A stretch of 64,000 nucleotides of DNA from Flavobacterium oncorhynchi (GCF_002217355.1 NZ_MUHA01000003.1:273901-337900), one strand, 5' to 3'. Shown: positions 1-7,793, numbered from the stretch's first letter. Translations and numbers: made by a program. The notes: a model not told the origin generated them from the sequence alone.

Positions 1-16
1 TCAGGCTTTTTTTATG

Positions 17-430
17 TTAGTTATAAACGCGAATTACAGTTCCGCTTACTTCAACACGATATTGTTTTAATGGATAATCTTTACCGCCAAGTCCAGTAAA
101 TAGACTGTACTCCGTTTTATCGCAAGAACAAACGGCATTTATACCGTTAATTGTCATGGCAATGCATGAGTTTAAATCCTGATTAGGACAAGCAGCATCA
201 AAAGCATTATAGGTGCCTCCAGCATTAAAAATAATAATTCCTTTTGCTCCATAATTAGGAATTATTACACCGTTGCTCACAAATTTCAGATTGGAATAAG
301 CCGGCAGGTTCATATCTACAGATAAATTTACAGAGTAATTTGGAATATATGGATTTTTATTGCTACGCTCGCTGTCACTGCAAGAGAAAAGGATAGAAAC
401 GAAGGCGATTATTAGAAAGATTTTTTTCAT
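17..430 (-). CDS. Rieske-fold-like lipoprotein with degenerate cluster motif
   Basis: A 137-residue protein with a lipoprotein signal: MKKIF, a hydrophobic stretch, then the lipobox LFSC with Cys at about residue 17. The C-terminal part (about residues 75-125) has the spacing of a small Rieske domain: an ACPNQ segment, a later CSCDKTEYSLF segment, then a YPLKQYRV strand. Rieske clusters need CxH and CxxH ligands. Here the His positions are Pro/Asn in the first motif and Asp/Lys in the second, so a [2Fe-2S] cluster is unlikely. It is divergent from greA. My reading is a surface or periplasmic lipoprotein on a Rieske-like scaffold with no assigned function. The family link is inferred from motif spacing only; an unrelated Cys-containing lipoprotein is possible. 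Confidence 0.75.
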   Translation of the reverse strand: MKKIFLIIAFVSILFSCSDSERSNKNPYIPNYSVNLSVDMNLPAYSNLKFVSNGVIIPNYGAKGIIIFNAGGTYNAFDAACPNQDLNSCIAMTINGINAVCSCDKTEYSLFTGLGGKDYPLKQYRVEVSGTVIRVYN

Positions 431-522
431 TATTTTAATAAGAATTAGTGAAACAAAAATAAATTATTTAGATTTGATTTTTATATGATTAACATATAAT
501 TATGTACTACAAAAAATAATAG

Positions 523-530
523 TATATTTG
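523..530 (+). promoter_or_regulatory. greA promoter, -7 box
   Basis: TATATTTG matches the Bacteroidota -7 consensus TANNTTTG. A start site a few bases downstream would give a leader of about 50 nt that begins at the hairpin described next. No clear -33 TTTG is seen. Confidence 0.6.
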
Positions 531-536
531 TAATAC

Positions 537-563
537 AAAATCCCGTCCCGATGGGATTTTTTC
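537..563 (+). terminator. Terminator-like hairpin in the greA leader
   Basis: AAAATCCC (537-544) pairs with GGGATTTT (553-560) around an 8-nt loop, and the T-run continues to 562. It lies between the TANNTTTG box and the greA ATG (586), so it is in the transcribed leader. It may be an attenuator or a 5'-stabilising stem; the sequence alone does not decide. Confidence 0.55.
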
Positions 564-585
564 TATTTATATAAACGATGAAGTT

Positions 586-1062
586 ATGAGTAAAGTATCT
601 TATTATACCGCAGAAGGATTAAAAAAGTTAAAAGATGAATTGGAGCATTTAAAGAGTGTAATGCGTCCAAAAGCATCTCAAGATATAGCAGAAGCAAGAG
701 ATAAAGGTGACTTATCTGAAAATGCTGAGTATGATGCTGCAAAAGAAGCACAAGGTTTATTAGAAATGAGAATTGCTAAACTTGAAGAAGTATATGCAAA
801 TGCAAGATTAATTGATGAATCTCAACTTGATGTTTCGAAAGCTTTGGTACTTTCTAATGTAAAAATTAAAAATCAAAGCAACGGAATGGAGATGAAGTAT
901 ACTCTTGTTGCTGAAAGTGAAGCCGATTTAAAAACAGGGAAAATCTCTGTAACTTCTCCTATTGGAAAAGGGTTATTAGGAAAATCTGTTGGTGAAGTAG
1001 CTGAGATTACGGTACCAAATGGTGTTTTAAAATTTGAAATTCTTGAAATTTCAAGAGACTAA
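586..1062 (+). CDS. greA: Transcription elongation factor GreA
   Basis: Full-length GreA (158 aa, the usual size). It binds in the RNA polymerase secondary channel and stimulates cleavage of backtracked RNA. Residues 1-75 form the antiparallel coiled coil, with the acidic tip in GDLSENAEYDAAKE (Asp42 and Glu45 match the catalytic acidic pair). Residues 85-158 are the FKBP-like domain with the SPIGKGLLGKSVGE stretch. The start follows a TANNTTTG promoter and a leader that contains a terminator-like hairpin. The next gene, a HIT hydrolase, follows after 67 bases on the same strand and may share the transcript. Identification is secure from length and motifs. Confidence 0.97.
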   Translation: MSKVSYYTAEGLKKLKDELEHLKSVMRPKASQDIAEARDKGDLSENAEYDAAKEAQGLLEMRIAKLEEVYANARLIDESQLDVSKALVLSNVKIKNQSNGMEMKYTLVAESEADLKTGKISVTSPIGKGLLGKSVGEVAEITVPNGVLKFEILEISRD

Positions 1063-1072
1063 ATTTTCTTTA

Positions 1073-1120
1073 GTTTAATCGGTTAATTGTTTAATCGGTT
1101 AAACGGATAAACGATTAAAC
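1073..1120. repeat. Short direct/inverted repeat between greA and the HIT gene
   Basis: GTTTAATCGGTTAA occurs at 1073-1086 and again at 1089-1102, a 16-nt period. CGATTAAAC at 1112-1120 is the inverted match of GTTTAATCG. The RNA could fold into a stem. There is no T-run, so it is not an intrinsic terminator. Confidence 0.6.
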
Positions 1121-1129
1121 AAATAAACG

Positions 1130-1516
1130 ATGTCAATATTCACTAAAATAGTAAACGGAGAAATTCCAGCTTATAAAATCGCTGAAGATGATAACTATTT
1201 GGCTTTTTTAGATGTAAATCCTAATGCAAAAGGACATACACTTTGTATTCCAAAACAAGAAATCGATAAGATTTTTGATATGGATGACGAATTGTATTTA
1301 GGATTAATGAAGTTTTCGAAAAGAATTGCAGCGGCGCTGGAAAAAACAGTTCCATGTAAAAGAATTGGAATGGCAGTTGTAGGTTTAGAAGTTCCTCATG
1401 CACACGTACATCTAATTCCGCTTAACGAAATGGATGAGATGCGTTTTCATAATAAAGTAAAACTTTCAAAAGAAGAATTCGAGGCTTTGGCAAAAGACAT
1501 TCAATCTAATCTTTAA
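1130..1516 (+). CDS. HIT family hydrolase
   Basis: A 128-residue histidine-triad protein. The HxHxH nucleotide-binding motif is His90-His92-His94 in VPHAHVHLIPL, preceded by the usual N-terminal strands (IFTKIVNGEIP, then AFLDVNPNAKGHTL). Members hydrolyse the alpha-phosphate bond of purine nucleotide phosphoramidates or dinucleoside polyphosphates in the cytoplasm. The N-terminal zinc Cys of some HIT proteins is Thr5 here, and the short C-terminal tail fits the HinT/PKCI branch. It follows greA on the same strand and ends in a strong terminator. The exact substrate cannot be assigned. Confidence 0.93.
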   Translation: MSIFTKIVNGEIPAYKIAEDDNYLAFLDVNPNAKGHTLCIPKQEIDKIFDMDDELYLGLMKFSKRIAAALEKTVPCKRIGMAVVGLEVPHAHVHLIPLNEMDEMRFHNKVKLSKEEFEALAKDIQSNL

Positions 1517-1532
1517 AAAGTACAAAAAAATT

Positions 1533-1568
1533 AAAAACACCAATTCGATTTTGAATTGGTGTTTTTTT
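1533..1568. terminator. Bidirectional intrinsic terminator
   Basis: AAAAACACCAATTC (1533-1546) pairs with GAATTGGTGTTTTT (1553-1566) around a 6-nt loop, with a T-run on the plus strand and an A-run on the other side. It sits between the convergent HIT and histidine kinase genes and can serve both. Confidence 0.85.
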
Positions 1569-1582
1569 TATGTCTATTTTTT

Positions 1583-2737
1583 TTAAACAAGAGTGTTTAT
1601 TTTATAACTGATTTGAAAAGTAGTTCCTTTCCCAATTTCAGAATGAAGCACTTTGATCTTTCCATTGTGATATTCTTCAACAATTCTTTTAGTCAAAGAA
1701 AGCCCCAAGCCCCAGCCTCTTTTTTTAGTAGTAAAACCAGGTTCAAAAATAGTTTTGAATTGATTTTTAGAAATGCCGCTTCCAGAATCTTTTACATTTA
1801 TTTTTACATGATGAGAATCTAATTCTATCTGAAGATCAAGATTTCCCTTTCCTTTCATTGCATCAATTGCATTTTTAATTAAATTTTCAATAGTCCAGCT
1901 GTGCAGCGTGGGATTAATCAGAACAAAAATTTGTTTTTCAGGAGCCTGATACGAAAACGAAACCTGCTTAGAAAATCTCGATTGCAAATATTCATAGGTA
2001 TTCAAAGTTTCTGCCACAATATCATTTGGTTCTAAAACAGGAACAGAACCAATTTTAGAAAAACGATCTGTTATGGTTTGCAAACGCTCAACATCTTTTT
2101 CGATTTCAGCTGTAATAGATTGATCGATTTCTTCCGTTTTTAAAATTTCAACCCAGCCTATTAATGATGATAATGGAGTTCCAATTTGGTGTGCTGTTTC
2201 CTTTGCCATTCCGGCCCATAATTTATTCTGAGTTGCCATTTTTGTGCTTTTGTAAAAATTGTAGATCAAAGCACCGCACAAAAAAATAATCAATAATAAA
2301 GCTACAGGATAATATTTTAATTTATTGATCAAAGCCGAATTGCCATAGTAGATCTGTTGAAATTTACCAGGAGCATATTCAATTATAACAGGATCATTTT
2401 CGTTTTTAAGATTGTTTAAAAATTTAACAGACTCTTTTCTATCATTAATTATGTGTTCAGGAATATTTACTGAGCTTATAACTTTGTCATACATTACTAA
2501 CATTACTGGTACAGAAGTATTGTTGTTTATGATTTCAAGAGGTAAATCAAGATCAGTATTTTCATCTGCATTAATTAATGTTTTTTGAGCATTAGCCCAA
2601 AGATTCATTTTTAACCTTTCCTCATTTTTAAAGATTTGGAAAAAAGTATAAGTATTCCAAAGAATCAAAGAAATGATTAAGAAGGAAATAAAAATAATGA
2701 TCCAACGGGTTGTATTTCTACTTTCAGAAAAACGCAT
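1583..2737 (-). CDS. Sensor histidine kinase (orphan)
   Basis: A 384-residue membrane kinase. TM segments are at about 11-30 and 143-161, bracketing a periplasmic or extracytoplasmic loop of about 110 residues. Cytoplasmic part: HisKA-like helix with the phospho-acceptor His183 in ETAHQIGTPLSSL, N box around Asn289 (ENLIKNAIDAM), G1 box DSGSG (317-321), and G2 GWGLGLSL (341-348). No HAMP domain is evident between TM2 and the kinase core. No response regulator is adjacent, so its partner is elsewhere. It is divergent from the flavin reductase and convergent with the HIT gene. The signal sensed is unknown. Confidence 0.93.
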   Translation of the reverse strand: MRFSESRNTTRWIIIFISFLIISLILWNTYTFFQIFKNEERLKMNLWANAQKTLINADENTDLDLPLEIINNNTSVPVMLVMYDKVISSVNIPEHIINDRKESVKFLNNLKNENDPVIIEYAPGKFQQIYYGNSALINKLKYYPVALLLIIFLCGALIYNFYKSTKMATQNKLWAGMAKETAHQIGTPLSSLIGWVEILKTEEIDQSITAEIEKDVERLQTITDRFSKIGSVPVLEPNDIVAETLNTYEYLQSRFSKQVSFSYQAPEKQIFVLINPTLHSWTIENLIKNAIDAMKGKGNLDLQIELDSHHVKINVKDSGSGISKNQFKTIFEPGFTTKKRGWGLGLSLTKRIVEEYHNGKIKVLHSEIGKGTTFQISYKINTLV

Positions 2738-2853
2738 AAACTAATTTTTGAGGTATAAATATAACGAAATAAACGCATTTTATATTTCGCAGAACTTTAA
2801 AGATTTTTTGTTTTTATCTTGCAAAACTATTTCTCGAAGTTAAACGATTTATA

Positions 2854-2861
2854 TACTTTTG
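2854..2861 (+). promoter_or_regulatory. Promoter -7 box of flavin reductase gene
   Basis: TACTTTTG fits TANNTTTG and lies 37 bases upstream of the ATG. No good -33 element is visible. Confidence 0.5.
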
Positions 2862-2898
2862 TAAGCCCGAAGTTGAGGTTCGGTTAAATGGAGAAATT

Positions 2899-3774
2899 AT
2901 GATCAGCATAGACCCAAAAGAGATAACGACAGTAAAACTGCAAGGATATTTGCAAAGTGCCGTAGGCCCAAGGCCAATTGCTTTTGCAAGCACCATAAGT
3001 GTAAATGGAGTTCCAAATTTATCTCCCTTTAGTTTCTTTAATGTGTTTAGCGCTAATCCGCCAATTTTAGTTTTTTCTCCATCAAGACGTGTTCGTGATA
3101 ATACCATAAAACACACCTTGATAAATGCTGAAGCAACTCGTGAAGTAGTAATTAATGTGGTTAATTACGATTTGGTGCAGCAAACATCATTGGCAAGCAC
3201 AGAATATGGAGATTGTGTAAACGAGTTTATAAAAGCAGGTTTAACCCAAATTCCTTCAGATTTTGTAAAACCATATAGAGTAAAAGAATCTCCGGTTCAG
3301 TTTGAATGTAAGGTAACTCAGATTATTCCTCTAGGAACCGAAGGCGGAGCAGGGAATTTGATCCTTTGTGAAGTAGTTAAAATTCATATTCATGAAGCAA
3401 TTCTTGATGAAAACGGAGCAATCGATCAACATAAAATCGATTTGGTTTCACGACTTGGCGGAAATTGGTATTCTAGATCGAATCAAGGGTTATTTGAAGT
3501 ACAAAAACCGCTAACAACTTTAGGTGTTGGTGTTGATGCAATTCCGGATTATATCAGACAAAGCCCTGTGTTTAATGGGAATGACCTTGGGAAATTAGGT
3601 AATATTGAATCCTTGCCTACAAAAGAAGAAGTTAGTATATTTGTGAAAGAAAATTTTGCTGTAAAAGGAGTTTTAAGTTCAGACGATCAGAAAAAAATCC
3701 ATTTAGAAGCAAAAAAATATCTCGATAAAGAAGATATTACCTCGGCTTGGAAAGTGCTTTTAGCTAAAAAATAA
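2899..3774 (+). CDS. Flavin reductase family protein
   Basis: A 291-residue protein of the flavin-reductase-like (FMN-binding split barrel) family. The N-terminal signature is GPRPIAFASTIS, then SPFSFFNVFSANPPILVFSP, the segments that hold FMN. Enzymes of this fold reduce flavins or act as NAD(P)H:flavin oxidoreductases; the length beyond about 200 residues is an extra C-terminal part (about 210-291) of unknown role. It is followed after 30 bases by the DUF3127 gene, which may be cotranscribed. The fold assignment is good, the physiological substrate is not visible. Confidence 0.9.
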   Translation: MISIDPKEITTVKLQGYLQSAVGPRPIAFASTISVNGVPNLSPFSFFNVFSANPPILVFSPSRRVRDNTIKHTLINAEATREVVINVVNYDLVQQTSLASTEYGDCVNEFIKAGLTQIPSDFVKPYRVKESPVQFECKVTQIIPLGTEGGAGNLILCEVVKIHIHEAILDENGAIDQHKIDLVSRLGGNWYSRSNQGLFEVQKPLTTLGVGVDAIPDYIRQSPVFNGNDLGKLGNIESLPTKEEVSIFVKENFAVKGVLSSDDQKKIHLEAKKYLDKEDITSAWKVLLAKK

Positions 3775-3804
3775 GAATAGAAACAATAATTAATATAGAC
3801 GAAG

Positions 3805-4176
3805 ATGGAAGTTATAGGAAAAGTAAAAGTGGTTAATCCTGAGCAGCAAGTTAGTGCTTCATTCAAAAAAAGAGAACTAGTAGTTACTACAGATGAGCAG
3901 TATCCACAGCACATTTTAATCGAATTTACACAAGATAAATGCGATTTATTAAGCAGCTATAAGCAAGGAGAGGCAGTAAAAGTTTCTATCAACTTAAGAG
4001 GAAGAGAATGGGTTAATCCACAAGGAGAAACTAGATATTTTAATAGTATTCAAGGTTGGAGAATCGAAAGACTTGCACCAGAAGGTCCTGCACAAACTCC
4101 AGCAATGCCGGCAGCAGAAGCTTTTGCTCCAGCAACAAATTTAAACGAAGACGAACCAGACGATTTACCGTTCTAA
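3805..4176 (+). CDS. DUF3127 domain-containing protein
   Basis: A 123-residue cytoplasmic protein matching DUF3127, a family common in Bacteroidota: strands KVKVVNPEQQVSASFKKREL, QHILIEFTQDKCDLL, and a REWVNPQGETRYFNSIQGWRI end. The pattern of alternating strands and the RYFNSIQGW motif suggest a small OB-like barrel, resembling PriB/SSB-type proteins (inference). Residues 93-123 are a low-complexity Ala/Pro then acidic tail (ending NEDEPDDLPF), reminiscent of the acidic protein-docking tail of SSB. That similarity hints at a nucleic-acid role but is not proof. Confidence 0.88.
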   Translation: MEVIGKVKVVNPEQQVSASFKKRELVVTTDEQYPQHILIEFTQDKCDLLSSYKQGEAVKVSINLRGREWVNPQGETRYFNSIQGWRIERLAPEGPAQTPAMPAAEAFAPATNLNEDEPDDLPF

Positions 4177-4197
4177 GAGTTTAAAATTCAATTTATT

Positions 4198-4244
4198 AAA
4201 TTCCAAATTCCAATTCATTTTCGTGAATTTGGGATTTGGAATTT
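4198..4244. repeat. Inverted repeat of the TTCCAAA family
   Basis: AAATTCCAAATTCCAATTCA (4198-4217) and TGAATTTGGGATTTGGAATTT (4223-4243) form an imperfect stem directly after the DUF3127 gene. Similar arms occur near 13000-13032 and 18841-18933, so this is a dispersed intergenic repeat. It may act as a weak terminator or mRNA 3' stabiliser. Confidence 0.7.
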
Positions 4245-4263
4245 TATTTTTATTTGAAGTTTA

Positions 4264-4367
4264 TGTCATTTCGACCGAAGGGAGAAATCGCACAAGTAAT
4301 TCTGTAAAGTGAATTGACAATCTTTGTCTAGTTTCGTTTGTGATTTCTCCCTTCGGTCGAAATGACA
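4264..4367. repeat. Long inverted repeat (26-bp perfect arms)
   Basis: The left arm 4264-4289 (starts TGTCATTTCGACCGAAGG) and the right arm 4342-4367 are perfect reverse complements over 26 bases, with a 52-nt spacer. It lies in the 243-base gap between the DUF3127 gene and aat. It has no ORF. It looks like a mobile palindromic (REP/MITE-like) repeat. Confidence 0.85.
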
Positions 4368-4419
4368 ACATTGTGATAAATTGAAATTTAGCATTTAATT
4401 TTATTGGAATTTAAAAAAG

Positions 4420-5055
4420 ATGTACTACGTATTTGAAGATCTATTTTTTCCGCCAGTTTCAGAAGCTGATGAAGAGGGAATTCTTGCAATTGGAGGAGAC
4501 TTAAATCCAGAGCGGTTAAAGCTCGCATACAGGAACGGAATTTTTCCGTGGTTTAATGAGGGTGAACCAATACTTTGGTGGTCGCCAGATCCAAGAATGG
4601 TTTTGTTTTTAGATGAATTAATAGTGTCTAAAAGCATGCGGAACATTTTAAATAGAAATCAATTTAAAGTCACTTTTAATCAAAATTTTGAAGACGTGAT
4701 TTCAAATTGTCAGAAGATAAAAAGAGACGGACAAAACGGAACCTGGATTTCGAACCAAATGATTGAAGCTTATTGTAAACTTCATGCTCAGGGAATTGCA
4801 AAATCCGTAGAAGTCTGGCAAGATGAAGAACTGGTTGGTGGTTTGTACGGAATAGATTTAGGACATATTTTTTGCGGTGAAAGTATGTTTTCTAAAGTTT
4901 CAAATGCTTCAAAAATTGCTTTTATAGCTTTAGTGAATTATCTAGAAAAAGAGAATTACAAATTACTAGACTGTCAAGTTTACAATCCGCATTTAGAGAG
5001 TTTGGGTTGTCGCGAAATTGATCGCGATGAATTTATAACGATTTTAAAAAGTTAA
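4420..5055 (+). CDS. aat: Leucyl/phenylalanyl-tRNA--protein transferase
   Basis: A 211-residue Aat, slightly short of the E. coli enzyme but with the core complete. It transfers Leu or Phe from aminoacyl-tRNA to the N-terminal Arg or Lys of proteins, marking them for ClpS/ClpAP degradation. Visible signatures: GIFPWFNEGEPILWWSPDPRMVL near the N-terminus and ELVGGLYGIDLGHIFCGESMFS in the GNAT-like C-terminal half. It is followed after 4 bases by the MOSC gene, indicating cotranscription. Confidence 0.95.
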   Translation: MYYVFEDLFFPPVSEADEEGILAIGGDLNPERLKLAYRNGIFPWFNEGEPILWWSPDPRMVLFLDELIVSKSMRNILNRNQFKVTFNQNFEDVISNCQKIKRDGQNGTWISNQMIEAYCKLHAQGIAKSVEVWQDEELVGGLYGIDLGHIFCGESMFSKVSNASKIAFIALVNYLEKENYKLLDCQVYNPHLESLGCREIDRDEFITILKS

Positions 5056-5059
5056 TAAA

Positions 5060-5854
5060 ATGAGTACAGTTCATATTGTAAAGGAAATCTATATTTATCC
5101 GATTAAAAGCTTGGCAGGAATCAGCCTTCAATCTGCTTTGGCTGAAGAAATGGGATTTGAAAACGATCGCAGATGGATGCTTATTGACGCAGATAATCAA
5201 ATGATTACACAAAGAGAACATCGCAATATGAGCCAGTTTTATCCGAAGATTTTAGATGAAAAAATCAGTATTACTTTTAAAGATCAAAAACATGAGTTTT
5301 CTATCAATGAACATTTAGGCAATTCGCTGGAAGTGAATGTTTGGGATGATAAAAGTGAAGTGGTTGAAGTGAATCAAGCAACTTCAAAATGGTTCAGCCA
5401 GCATTTGGGTTTCGAATGTAAATTAGTAAAAATTCTAAAAAATGGAGATCGTAAACATGAAAGTTCCAGAGTAAAAGAAACTTTCAATGTAAGCTTAGCA
5501 GATGGTTATCCTTATTTATTAATTGGTACAAAAAGCTTGGACTTTTTGAATGATAAACTAGATGAAAAAATCACCATAAAAAGGTTTCGCCCCAACATTG
5601 TTGTAAGCAGTGAAAATCCTCATGAAGAAGATGATTTTACTACTTTTTCCATTGGAGAAGTTCAATTTAAAAACATAAAACCCTGCGGAAGATGCATTAT
5701 GGTGAATAATGATCCAGAAAACGGGCGACTGAAAAAAGAACCTTTAAAAACATTAAGTAAATACAGAAATGTAGATAATTCAGTTTTATTCGGAACCAAT
5801 ATTGTGGGATTGAATTCTGGAATTGTTAAGGTAGGAGATGCACTTGTTTTCTAG
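5060..5854 (+). CDS. MOSC domain-containing protein
   Basis: A 264-residue protein with an N-terminal MOSC beta-barrel (IYIYPIKSLAGISLQ and the GFENDRRWMLID segment, residues 7-40) and a C-terminal MOSC domain (RFRPNIVVS through PCGRCIMVNNDP). The PCGRC Cys residues are the expected sulfur or molybdenum-cofactor ligand position. Relatives include the mARC/YcbX class, which reduces N-hydroxylated compounds with Mo cofactor. It lacks the C-terminal 2Fe-2S ferredoxin that YcbX carries. The stop overlaps that of the convergent thiF: both stops use the CTAG at 5851-5854. Confidence 0.9.
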   Translation: MSTVHIVKEIYIYPIKSLAGISLQSALAEEMGFENDRRWMLIDADNQMITQREHRNMSQFYPKILDEKISITFKDQKHEFSINEHLGNSLEVNVWDDKSEVVEVNQATSKWFSQHLGFECKLVKILKNGDRKHESSRVKETFNVSLADGYPYLLIGTKSLDFLNDKLDEKITIKRFRPNIVVSSENPHEEDDFTTFSIGEVQFKNIKPCGRCIMVNNDPENGRLKKEPLKTLSKYRNVDNSVLFGTNIVGLNSGIVKVGDALVF

Positions 5855-6561
5855 AAGTTCAACTTTGTAAAATTCCACTTCAAAGTATTAAAAATGATTA
5901 TTTCATTTTTTAAAGTTGGCAGCTCTAAAATTAATTTTAAGGTTTCATGCGCCATCATATTTCCAATAATTCCAGGTAATGTTCCTAAAACTCCATTCAA
6001 ATTGCAATTCGGAACATCTTTCGGATCAGGCATTTCGGGAAATAAGTCACGTAAATTTTTACTTTCGTTGTGATTAAAAACGGCAATTTGTCCTTCAAAT
6101 CTCAAAATACTGCCATAAACCAAAGGTTTGTTGAGTTGAACGCAAGTATCATTTACCAGATAACGAGTAGTAAAATTATCAGAACCATCTACAATTATAT
6201 CATATTGCTTAATGACTTTTGACGCATTTTCTAAAGTTAATTTCTCGGTAATAGCAGCAACTTCAATAAGCGGATTTAATCTTGAAACGACTTCTTTTGC
6301 CGCAATTGCTTTTTGCTGACCAATTTCATTTTCGGTATACAAAATTTGTCTGTGAAGATTGTGAATTTCAATGGTATCAAAATCCATAATTCCAATATAA
6401 CCAACTCCAGCAGTGGCAATATATTGCAAAATAGGGCAGCCTAAACCGCCGGCACCAATTACTAAAACACGTGCTTTTTTTAATTTTTCCTGACCTTCAT
6501 CACCAATTTCAGGCAACATGGTTTGTCTGTTGTAACGTAAAAATTCTTGTATAATGCTCAT
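5851..6561 (-). CDS. thiF: ThiF/MoeB-type E1-like adenylyltransferase
   Basis: A 236-residue E1-like enzyme, last gene of the thi operon, that should adenylate the C-terminal Gly-Gly of ThiS. The nucleotide-binding GAGGLG is residues 36-41 and the acidic/Arg helper segment DFDTIEIHNLHRQ 60-72. The conserved Cys186 in VPNCNLNGVLG aligns with the active-site Cys of ThiF. The zinc site of ThiF/MoeB normally has two CxxC pairs. Here the first is replaced by NLRD (169-172) and no C-terminal CxxC is present, so zinc binding appears lost. Other candidates are MoeB; the operon context supports ThiF. Confidence 0.92.
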   Translation of the reverse strand: MSIIQEFLRYNRQTMLPEIGDEGQEKLKKARVLVIGAGGLGCPILQYIATAGVGYIGIMDFDTIEIHNLHRQILYTENEIGQQKAIAAKEVVSRLNPLIEVAAITEKLTLENASKVIKQYDIIVDGSDNFTTRYLVNDTCVQLNKPLVYGSILRFEGQIAVFNHNESKNLRDLFPEMPDPKDVPNCNLNGVLGTLPGIIGNMMAHETLKLILELPTLKNEIIIFNTLKWNFTKLNF

Positions 6562-6600
6562 TTTAATTTAGTCTTAAAGTTTTTAAAGTCGAAAGTTGAA

Positions 6601-6648
6601 AGTCAAAAGTTTTGGGCTTTATGACTTTAGGCTTTCAAACTTTTGACT
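6601..6648. repeat. 12-bp inverted repeat at the thiH/thiF junction
   Basis: AGTCAAAAGTTT (6601-6612) and AAACTTTTGACT (6637-6648) are perfect inverted arms. The right arm lies inside the last codons of thiH, encoding part of SQKFESLKS, so the thiH 3' end is built from the repeat. Confidence 0.75.
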
Positions 6649-7755
6649 ATATACTTTGTCCCAATCTTTCCAAATAGGCTCGTAACCCTTACTTTTTATG
6701 ATTTGTGTAATTTCATCTGCAGAACGTTCATCGCTGATTTCGAATTGCTCTAATGATTGCGGGTCAACAACATATCCGCCTGGATTTGTTTTCGAGCCTG
6801 CACTCATGCTGGTAACGCCAATGGGAATAATATTGTTTCTGAATTTTTCGTTTTCTCTCGTTGAAATTGAAATTTCCAAATCTTCATTCCATAAACGATA
6901 AGCACAAATTAACTGTGTCAAATCTTTATCGTCCATTATAAAATTTGGTTCGATAATTCCTTCAGCAGGACGAAGGCGAGGGAAGGAAACAGAATATTTA
7001 GTCTGCCAGTATTTTTTTTGAAGATAATCTAAATGCAAAGCGTTAAAAAAACTATCCGTTCGCCAGTCTTCTAAACCCAATAAAACACCTAACCCAATTT
7101 TATGAATTCCAGCAGTTCCAATTCGATCTGGAGTCTCCAGTCTATAGTCAAAATTTGATTTCTTGCCTTTTGTATGGTATTTTTTGTAAACTTCTTGATG
7201 GTAAGTTTCCTGATAAACCAAAACAGAATATACACCAGCATTGTGCAATCTTTCATAATCTTCTGTAGAAAGCGGTTGCACTTCAACAGAAATGATCGAA
7301 AAATCGTTTTTGATAAGGTTTATCGCGTTTAGAAAATAATTAATGTTTACAGTATAATTTGCTTCACCTGTAACGAGTAAAACGTGATCAAAACCTGTAT
7401 TTTTTAAAGCTTCGACTTCGAGTTTTATTTCGGTATCAGATAATGTTTTTCTTTTGATTTTATTGTCTAAACTAAATCCGCAATAAGTGCAAATGTTTTG
7501 ACATTCGTTGCTTAAATAAAGCGGCGCATACATTTGGATGGTTTTCCCGAAACGCTTTTTGGTGATTTCATGGCATTTTTGCGCCATTTCTTCCAGATAA
7601 TTTTGAGCTATGGGCGAAATTAAAACCAAGAAATCATCGAGACCATATTTAGTTTTAGCTAAAGTGCGCTCGACATCTTTTGATGTGGTTTGGTATATTC
7701 TGGACTGGATATCATCCCAATTATATTGCTCAAAAATAGATTTGAATGTTTTCAT
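6619..7755 (-). CDS. thiH: 2-iminoacetate synthase ThiH
   Basis: A 378-residue radical SAM enzyme that cleaves tyrosine to dehydroglycine for the thiazole ring. The CxxxCxxC cluster motif is Cys85-Cys89-Cys92 (NECQNICTYCGF). The length and the GVLLGLEDWRTD and SFPRLRPAEG segments are typical of ThiH. Being radical-SAM based, this is the anaerobic-type route, used instead of ThiO. It is separated from thiG by the GxxExxY gene and a palindromic repeat, an insertion in the usual thiG-thiH order. The last residues (SQKFESLKS) fall in an inverted repeat. Confidence 0.96.
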   Translation of the reverse strand: MKTFKSIFEQYNWDDIQSRIYQTTSKDVERTLAKTKYGLDDFLVLISPIAQNYLEEMAQKCHEITKKRFGKTIQMYAPLYLSNECQNICTYCGFSLDNKIKRKTLSDTEIKLEVEALKNTGFDHVLLVTGEANYTVNINYFLNAINLIKNDFSIISVEVQPLSTEDYERLHNAGVYSVLVYQETYHQEVYKKYHTKGKKSNFDYRLETPDRIGTAGIHKIGLGVLLGLEDWRTDSFFNALHLDYLQKKYWQTKYSVSFPRLRPAEGIIEPNFIMDDKDLTQLICAYRLWNEDLEISISTRENEKFRNNIIPIGVTSMSAGSKTNPGGYVVDPQSLEQFEISDERSADEITQIIKSKGYEPIWKDWDKVYSQKFESLKS

Positions 7756-7793
7756 TTTATTTTTTTTATTTCATGCAGATTTTCATGAATATA

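Noticed and set aside
1556..1822. 88-codon plus-strand frame in the histidine kinase
   Set aside because: Antisense to the kinase C-terminus, with no independent support.
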